Positions 59,051 to 64,000 of a stretch of DNA of 64,000 bases are shown one piece after another. The notes below the pieces were generated by a model, which was given only the letters and a program-made list of their open reading frames with translations, was not told where the DNA came from and did no database searches. Position 1 is the first letter of the stretch; each line of letters starts with the position of its first letter. Origin of the DNA: Streptomyces capillispiralis (GTDB taxonomy: Bacteria > Actinomycetota > Actinomycetes > Streptomycetales > Streptomycetaceae); the NCBI RefSeq assembly GCF_007829875.1, contig NZ_VIWV01000001.1, positions 7,204,001-7,268,000 on the forward strand. The letters run 5' to 3'. The position numbers and the translations under genes are program-made.

Positions 59051-59457
59051 TGGCCCACCACATCGAAGCGGGCCCAGCTGCTTGCGGTCTCGCGGACTAG
59101 GACGGCGACAAGGCGGCCGGGGATCTCCGACTGGAGGTTCTGAACGAACCAGCCGGCCAGGAACTGGGCCAGGCGCTCCGAGGTGGGCTCGAAGGGCAGG
59201 ATCTCGTGCAGGTTGTGGTGGTCGAGCTCGGTGTCCAGGAACGACTTGAACGGGGCGAGCGCACCGAAGTCCGTGACAAAGCCGGGATCCTCCAGCGCGG
59301 ATGCAGTGAGGATGACCTCAACCTCGTAGCTGTGCCCGTGCTGGCGGGAGCACTTGTGCTCATGCGGCAGCCGGGGAAGCCGATGGCCAGCCTCGAAGGC
59401 GAACTTCTTACCGATGGTGAAATTGCCGGGCGGTAGTGGAACAGCAGTGAAGCCCAT
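59047..59457 (-). CDS. queD: 6-carboxy-5,6,7,8-tetrahydropterin synthase
   Basis: 136 residues, ATG 59457 with CGGAGAA upstream. Zinc ligands His25 (FEAGHRL), His40 and His42 (HGH), catalytic Cys36 in CSRQHGH, then VTDFGALAPFKSFL and DHHNLHEI, the QueD/PTPS signatures. Converts dihydroneopterin triphosphate for the deazaguanine path. First gene of the coupled queD-queE-folE-dpdA-like run. Confidence 0.95.
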   Translation of the reverse strand: MGFTAVPLPPGNFTIGKKFAFEAGHRLPRLPHEHKCSRQHGHSYEVEVILTASALEDPGFVTDFGALAPFKSFLDTELDHHNLHEILPFEPTSERLAQFLAGWFVQNLQSEIPGRLVAVLVRETASSWARFDVVGQ

Positions 59458-59516
59458 TCGATTTCTCCGAGAGGTGAGGGTGTGGCTGATTCGGGCGGGG
59501 TGGGGCAGCCGCCTCT

Positions 59517-59984
59517 TCAGGCGGCTACGGGCTGTGCCCCCAGGTGGTTCTTCGCGGCCTTGTCCAGCACCTTGGTGAAGTGCTCGGCGCGCTCGTCGCC
59601 CTCGGCCTCCTGAGCGCGGAGGCCCCCGAAACGGGCCCAGTACCGCCGGCAGACGTCCCTCTCCATCAGCTTCGAGGCGTAGAACGGCAGACGCCCGTCC
59701 CGGACGAAGCCGAGGCGGTCGCGCAGGCTGAGCATGCAGATGAGCTGGTTGGCCTTCAGCAGCTGCATGTACTCCTCGACATCCAGGTCCTCGGGCGTCC
59801 AGAGCTTGGCGAGGTCAGGGTTGGCGGACATCTGCGTCAGCCAGTCGAGTTGGTTGCGCGCGACGGTCGCCTCATTTCGTTCGGCCTGGTGCCGCGCGTC
59901 CTGCCTCAGCCGGGCGGCTCCGACCACGACGGTGGCGAGGGAAACCGCGGCGCCGGCAGCGAGGACGGCGGTGGTGAGCTTCAT
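59517..59984 (-). CDS. DUF6082 membrane-anchored protein
   Basis: 155 residues, ATG 59984 with AAGGA upstream. N-terminal membrane helix (TTAVLAAGAAVSLATVVVGAA) and the DUF6082 body WLTQMSANPDLAKLWTPEDLD, LLKANQLICMLSLRDRLGFV. Common in Streptomyces, often near regulators, with no known function. 59 bases upstream of queD. Confidence 0.8.
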   Translation of the reverse strand: MKLTTAVLAAGAAVSLATVVVGAARLRQDARHQAERNEATVARNQLDWLTQMSANPDLAKLWTPEDLDVEEYMQLLKANQLICMLSLRDRLGFVRDGRLPFYASKLMERDVCRRYWARFGGLRAQEAEGDERAEHFTKVLDKAAKNHLGAQPVAA

Positions 59985-60057
59985 GCTTTAACGGTCCTTT
60001 CACGCAAAGTGATCTGGGGCGAGGGCGGGTCTGTGGAAGCCTGCGGGGCTCGCTGCG

Positions 60058-60633
60058 TCATGCGACCCCCGCTAGCACGACGGCCGGTGAGCCGCCGTCA
60101 ATGCGATCCAGGGCGTACCGGCGGCGCACAGTGTCCAAAGCGACGGCGATCGGCGGCAGTCCGACGGCGGCCCTTCGCTGGTCCAGCAACTGCGGCGCAC
60201 GCAGTGGGCACAGCTCCACCCCTGCTGCGCTGAGGACGAGTTGCGTCCCGAACTCCTGGGGTCGCCCGCTGTTGACCAGGGCGCGGTCGTGAAGGTGGGC
60301 CCAGTGCTGGATGCGCGCATCGCCGTCCTGGACCGCACGTTTCAAAAGGGTGGTGGCCGCCCGCTGGAAGTCGGGTTCGTCGTCGGCGTGCAGAGCGATG
60401 CTCCAGGCGGCACGTGCTGCGTCGGGGCCCACGAGACGGTGGCCGGGCCAGTCATGTTCGGCCAGGATGCGGCGCAGCACTTTGGTGTCGGCGTGCTCAG
60501 CGTGACGGTCCTGGCCGAGGTGGACGGCGTCGAGCTGGTTGCGTACGCGTCTTGCCCGGCGTGCTGCCGACTGTGCGGCGCGGGCGATGAGTTCGCGGGC
60601 GAGGTCCGCCCGCAGCGGTTCCGCGGTCCTCAC
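60058..60633 (-). CDS. DUF6624 protein
   Basis: 191 residues, GTG in a GTGA overlap with the gene upstream. Conserved features of DUF6624: NTKVLRR-type helix (DTKVLRRILAEHDWPGHRLVG), ARAAWSIALHADDEPDFQRAATTLL, and the LHDRALVNSGRPQEFGTQ strand. Function unknown. Linked to the LuxR-type regulator unit. Confidence 0.75.
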   Translation of the reverse strand: MRTAEPLRADLARELIARAAQSAARRARRVRNQLDAVHLGQDRHAEHADTKVLRRILAEHDWPGHRLVGPDAARAAWSIALHADDEPDFQRAATTLLKRAVQDGDARIQHWAHLHDRALVNSGRPQEFGTQLVLSAAGVELCPLRAPQLLDQRRAAVGLPPIAVALDTVRRRYALDRIDGGSPAVVLAGVA

Positions 60634-61280
60634 GCGATACTCCGCTGGTCGGCGGCGGACTGCGGCTCGTGGACCTGGCAGCCGATGAGCGCGCTCAGCC
60701 CAGGCCGAAGCTCGGCGGTGAGTTCGAGGCGCGCGACTCGCTCATGGTGCTGTCCGGTGCCCCATCCACGGACGTCCCAGCCCATGTCGGTGAGCCGACG
60801 AAGGAATGTGGCGATCGGATCGACGTCGAGAGGATGGCGGGCCATGGCCTCGGCCCGCACAAGCGGTACCTCGAGCCGGGCGGCGAAGTCGGAGGCCCAC
60901 AGAGTGATCAGCGGGACGGTGTCATCGGAGTGACCGGGCAGGGTGTGGACACAGTCCAGGAAGAGGCACGGGCCTTCGCCCCATCCGAGGTCGGGCCCGC
61001 GTTGCGGGATCATGCAGGCCAGCAGCAGCCCGTCCTCGAACAGTCCAGCCGGCTTCACCTGCGGGGCGCGGAACAGGGCCGGGATATCGGACCGGGCGGG
61101 TGTAGGCATGCCGCGCATGGCGAGCCAGCGCTGACGGTCCTGGACGAGGGCCGCGGCCTCGTCCCGTTCGGCGTCGGTGCGCAACGACCGAATCTCGTAC
61201 ACGGCCGGTAACCCTGTCGCGCACTGGCTTCGAGGCGCGGGGGAGGACTCGATGGCAGTAGAAGCGGGTGAGGCATTCAC
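60630..61280 (-). CDS. GNAT-like hypothetical protein
   Basis: 216 residues from GTG 61280 (GTGA overlap with the LuxR-type gene). Body VYEIRSLRTDAERDEAAALV, LFEDGLLLACMIPQRGPD, LFLDCVHTLPGHSDDTVPLI and DMGWDVRGWGTGQ has the strand-helix order of N-acetyltransferases, but no clear acetyl-CoA motif. Co-expressed with the regulator and DUF6624 genes. Confidence 0.55.
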   Translation of the reverse strand: MNASPASTAIESSPAPRSQCATGLPAVYEIRSLRTDAERDEAAALVQDRQRWLAMRGMPTPARSDIPALFRAPQVKPAGLFEDGLLLACMIPQRGPDLGWGEGPCLFLDCVHTLPGHSDDTVPLITLWASDFAARLEVPLVRAEAMARHPLDVDPIATFLRRLTDMGWDVRGWGTGQHHERVARLELTAELRPGLSALIGCQVHEPQSAADQRSIA

Positions 61281-61768
61281 TGGCGAGCTCCGCTCTCCAT
61301 CGTGGTGACCCGCCTGGCGCCCAGCAGGCCCCACGCGTGGGCCCAGACGACAAGTTGGGTGGTGTTGGCCGCCCCGGTCTTGGCGAGCAGTTCGTCATGT
61401 GCGGCTCGCACGTCGGCGGGCGCGATCTTGGCTATGGCAGCAATGTCGCTGGGATTGCTGTGCTCAGCGACCGCCCGCAGCAACAGTTGCTGCTCTGGAC
61501 TGAGTTCCGGCATTGACCTGTCCGTTGCGGGCGGAGCGACCTGCCGGGCGCTGCACAGGAAGTGCACGATCACCGGGGGCTTGCAGCGGGGCGGGCAGTG
61601 GAGGCTCTCCCGGATGTCGCGTACGTACTGGCGGACGGTCACGGCCGACAGCCCGGTCCTCGCGGCGATCTCTTGAGGGCCGAGGCCGTCCACGAGGTGC
61701 TGGGCGACGCGCTGCTGGGTCGGGGTCAGGGGGGTGATCGGTGCGCTGGTCGTCATGCGCGGGGTCAC
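61277..61768 (-). CDS. LuxR-type DNA-binding regulator
   Basis: 163 residues from GTG 61768 (ATG 61756 possible). Classic LuxR helix-turn-helix near the N-terminus: LTPTQQRVAQHLVDGLGPQEIAARTGLSAVTVRQYVRDIRE in two segments. A second such motif lies at the C-terminal end (LSPEQQLLLRAVAEHSNPSD, TTQLVVWAHAWGLL). Two HTH-like parts and no receiver domain. Starts the coupled run LuxR / GNAT-like / DUF6624 and is the likely local regulator. Confidence 0.75.
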   Translation of the reverse strand: MTPRMTTSAPITPLTPTQQRVAQHLVDGLGPQEIAARTGLSAVTVRQYVRDIRESLHCPPRCKPPVIVHFLCSARQVAPPATDRSMPELSPEQQLLLRAVAEHSNPSDIAAIAKIAPADVRAAHDELLAKTGAANTTQLVVWAHAWGLLGARRVTTMESGARQ

Positions 61769-61896
61769 GGGTGTCTCTTTCGCGGCTGGGTTGAGGGATA
61801 TCGGGTGGGGTGTCGCCGGACCTCGCGGGGGCCGGGGGCCGGCGACACGGGCCCGTGCGCGGCGGTCTGGATTCACGGGGCGCCGCACACGGGGGC

Positions 61897-63150
61897 TCAT
61901 GCGGCTGTCGGGTCGGGGCGGGCCCACGCCGCTTCGGCGGCGAGACGTTCTGACCACTGGATGTGGGCCTCGTCGAAGGCGGCGTCGGCGAGGCGTATGC
62001 GCTGGACTTCGCCGGTTCCGGCCGGTGGGTAGGTGAACTGGATGTCGCGCCACAGGCGCTGGAGGATGTAGTCGCCGTTGAGGGCGTGGGCGCCGTGCAG
62101 CTCCATGGCGTCCTGGGTTGACTGCATCGCCCACTGGTGGCCGAGGTACTTGGCGTTGATCAGGTCGGTGTCGCAGGGCAGGCCCTGGTCGAGGAGGTGC
62201 ACGGACTGATAGGCCAGGATTCGACCGGCGCGCAGGCGGGCCTCCATGTCACCGATGCGGTCCCGCAGAACCGGCAGATCGGAGAGGGCGCCCCGGTAGC
62301 GGGAGCGCGCCTTGAGGTAAGCGGTCGAGGCGGCCACGACTGCCTCGTGTATTCCCAGGCTGACTGCGGCCAGGTTGGGACGGCCGTACAGGATGCTGCT
62401 GCTCTGCGCTACGCCCAGCCCGTGGCCGATCTCTCCGACCACGTTTTCCTCGGGGACGCGGACGTGATCGAGGTCGAGGCGGCCGGCGGAGAAGCCGTGC
62501 AGGCCGAGGCCGGGACGGTGGTCGGCGACTGAGAGCCCTCGGCGCTTGGATTCGACCATGAACGCGGTCAGCGCCTGGGAGGTGCTCACGCCTGCCTTGG
62601 CGGTCCGGGCGACCACGAGGTGGGCTCCCGCGAGGTGGCTATTCCCGATGTGGATCTTGCTGCCGGTGATCACCCATTGGTTGCCGACGTGCTCGGCGAT
62701 GGTCTCGATGCCGCCAATGTGCCCGCCAGCTCGCGGTTCGGTCACGGCGATCGACAAGAGCAGTGAACCGTCCGCTACGCGGGGCAGCCAGCGGCCCTTC
62801 TGCTCGTAGGTGGCGAAGTGCAGCAGGGCGCCGACGGGGATCAGCGTGGCCTGGAGGATGGCCGCCGCAGCCGCCGAGACGCGGGCAATGCGGTGGACGA
62901 GGATGGTCTTGGCCACGTGCCCGGCGCCCAGCCCGCCGAAGGAGGACGGGACGGTGACGGCGAACCAGCGTCGTGCGGCCATCAGGTCGGCGACCTTGCG
63001 CTCCACCCTGCCGGGGGCGGCCTCCATGCGTGCGGCGCGCGGCGCGATGTGCTCGGCCGCGAAGGCGTCCGCCTCGTCCCACAGCAGTTCGTGGCGGGCG
63101 GTGAGATAGGGGCGCAGCGCCGGCGGCGGCGTGGGGGGTGTGGCGGGCAT
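61897..63150 (-). CDS. acyl-CoA dehydrogenase-family flavoprotein
   Basis: 417 residues, ATG 63150 with GGGAGA upstream. Family pattern throughout: PSSFGGLGAGHVAKTILV, LSIAVTEPRAGGH, WVITGSKIHIGNS, and C-terminal ARLRAGRILAYQSVHLLDQG, MELHGAHALNGDYILQRLWR. The usual catalytic Glu near the end is not obvious (ELHGAHAL), so it may be a dehydrogenase or oxygenase of natural-product type. Not an evident part of deazaguanine chemistry. Confidence 0.85.
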   Translation of the reverse strand: MPATPPTPPPALRPYLTARHELLWDEADAFAAEHIAPRAARMEAAPGRVERKVADLMAARRWFAVTVPSSFGGLGAGHVAKTILVHRIARVSAAAAAILQATLIPVGALLHFATYEQKGRWLPRVADGSLLLSIAVTEPRAGGHIGGIETIAEHVGNQWVITGSKIHIGNSHLAGAHLVVARTAKAGVSTSQALTAFMVESKRRGLSVADHRPGLGLHGFSAGRLDLDHVRVPEENVVGEIGHGLGVAQSSSILYGRPNLAAVSLGIHEAVVAASTAYLKARSRYRGALSDLPVLRDRIGDMEARLRAGRILAYQSVHLLDQGLPCDTDLINAKYLGHQWAMQSTQDAMELHGAHALNGDYILQRLWRDIQFTYPPAGTGEVQRIRLADAAFDEAHIQWSERLAAEAAWARPDPTAA

Positions 63151-63237
63151 GGTCGTCTCCCTCTCCCTGGATGAAGGTCGCACGGTGGAGCGGCCGGGGA
63201 TCGCCTGCGGCTCCCGGGTGGGGGGTCGTGGAACGGA

Positions 63238-63879
63238 CTAGCGGACGGGCGCGCGGGCGATGTGGTCCATCACCCGGACGCCGGCGTTGATGACGATGTC
63301 TCTCAGCCGTCGGGCCTCGCTCAGGGGCCGCTTCTCGGGGTCGATGACGCACACCGTGCCCAGCACGGTGCCGCTGTCGTGGATGAGCGGGGCACCGAAG
63401 TAGGAACGGATCCCGACCGCGTCGACCACGTGGTTGCCGCTGAAGCGCGGGCTGGCGTGCACGTCGTGCAGCGGAAGGGCCTTCTTGCGGGCCATGACCT
63501 CCGGGCACCAGCCGTGGTCGCGGCTCATGGTGCGGCCGACTATGACGTACCCGCTGTCCGCGGGCGGCTGGTGCAGCCCGACGAAGGTCTGCTCCTCCAG
63601 GAAGAGGTTGACGAAGCCGTACAGGAACCCGGCTCGTGTGGCCATGTCGCGGGCCAGTTCGTCGAAGTCCTCGCTGGCAGCGGTGGGCACGCCTAGGCGA
63701 TCCAGCAGCTCGTATCGCTGCGCCAGCTCGCTCGCCTGCTGGGCCTGCGGGACGGGGACGGCGGCGCCGGCGGGGAGGGATGGCCCATGGGTGACCTCGC
63801 GCATGGTGCGTCGCGGCAGCGACTGCGTGAGGGGGGCGATCTGCCGTGTGCGGTAGGGATCGTTAGGCTGATACGACAT
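63238..63879 (-). CDS. GAF-domain protein
   Basis: 213 residues. The GAF domain covers about 55-205: LDRLGVPTAASEDFDELARD, MATRAGFLYGFVNLFLEEQT, VDAVGIRSYFGAPLIHDSGT and LGTVCVIDPEKRP. Without an attached output domain it probably senses a ligand or redox and acts through a partner. Most upstream gene in the window on this strand. The last 121 bases (63880-64000) show no feature. Confidence 0.8.
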   Translation of the reverse strand: MSYQPNDPYRTRQIAPLTQSLPRRTMREVTHGPSLPAGAAVPVPQAQQASELAQRYELLDRLGVPTAASEDFDELARDMATRAGFLYGFVNLFLEEQTFVGLHQPPADSGYVIVGRTMSRDHGWCPEVMARKKALPLHDVHASPRFSGNHVVDAVGIRSYFGAPLIHDSGTVLGTVCVIDPEKRPLSEARRLRDIVINAGVRVMDHIARAPVR

Positions 63880-64000
63880 CAGGCGTCCTGAAAGGTGGTA
63901 GTGGATGCGGGGCGAGCGGGGCTTGCCGATGCGCTCTTCAAGGCGTGGCCAACTAGGGTCAGCAGGACGCCAGCGACGTGGTTCGGATCGCGAGCGTCGC

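Noticed and set aside
1..64000. tRNA genes or attachment sites marking an integrated element
   Set aside because: No cloverleaf or duplicated tRNA 3' end was recognised by eye, so integration is neither shown nor excluded.

Overview
The window reads as a Streptomyces-type actinobacterial accessory region. Base composition is very GC-rich throughout. GTG and TTG starts are frequent, stop/start overlaps (ATGA, GTGA, TTGA) are pervasive, and there are family signatures common in streptomycete plasmids and integrative elements (WhiB, DUF317, DUF2637, DUF4913, DUF6112). No rRNA, tRNA or ribosomal-protein gene was seen. Type IV secretion genes at the left edge, a MobA/MobC pair and a replication-protein-like gene with iteron-like repeats suggest a large plasmid, an integrative conjugative element or a plasmid-derived chromosomal segment; the sequence alone does not decide which.

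Layout. 1-2707 (minus): type IV secretion genes, namely a partial TrbL/VirB6-like membrane protein, a membrane-anchored transfer protein, a DUF6112 pilin-like protein and a lytic transglycosylase/NlpC-P60 hydrolase. 2930-3034: an unusually symmetric divergent promoter/operator. 3134-17275 (plus): an orphan DNA methyltransferase and then tightly packed plasmid-type small proteins (DUF4913, RelE-like, DUF317, tandem winged-helix regulators). Embedded in these is an ATP-grasp/MFS/HAD transport-biosynthesis trio, and the run ends with an LAxTG surface protein and a strong terminator. 17478-22583 (minus): a DUF2267 gene with a probable 5' frameshift, and a pair of large genes carrying a PD-(D/E)XK motif and a T5orf172 GIY-YIG domain, a candidate defence pair. 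22870-24553: one gene framed by inverted, internally repeated ends like those of IS21-type elements. 24679-26897 (plus): DUF317 relatives. 26953-35558 (minus): lipoprotein, relaxase MobA, MobC (with a candidate oriT inside), DUF2637 protein, WhiB-HTH protein, zinc-finger protein and Rep-like wHTH protein. 36438-40076 (plus): XRE regulator, ImmA/IrrE-like peptidase, MAB_1171c-like membrane protein and amidase.

40054-63879 is the most remarkable part: almost 24 kb, nearly all on the minus strand, mostly with coupled starts. It holds a 7-deazaguanine pathway (QueD, QueE, FolE) joined by stop/start overlaps to a short TGT/DpdA-like transglycosylase, a nucleoside-phosphorylase-like protein and a dTMP-kinase-like protein. 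Downstream lie ten NUDIX domains in seven genes, including a methyltransferase-NUDIX fusion, an ASCH-NUDIX fusion, a double NUDIX and a triple NUDIX. They are interleaved with a CYTH-like protein, a PIMT-type methyltransferase of the FxLD family, an ABC exporter and three very small coupled ORFs. The genes read as one pathway that makes, loads, polices and perhaps exports a modified purine nucleotide or a modified peptide. That unity is inference; the individual families are seen. LuxR-type, acyl-CoA dehydrogenase, DUF6624, DUF6082 and GAF genes lie at the upstream end.
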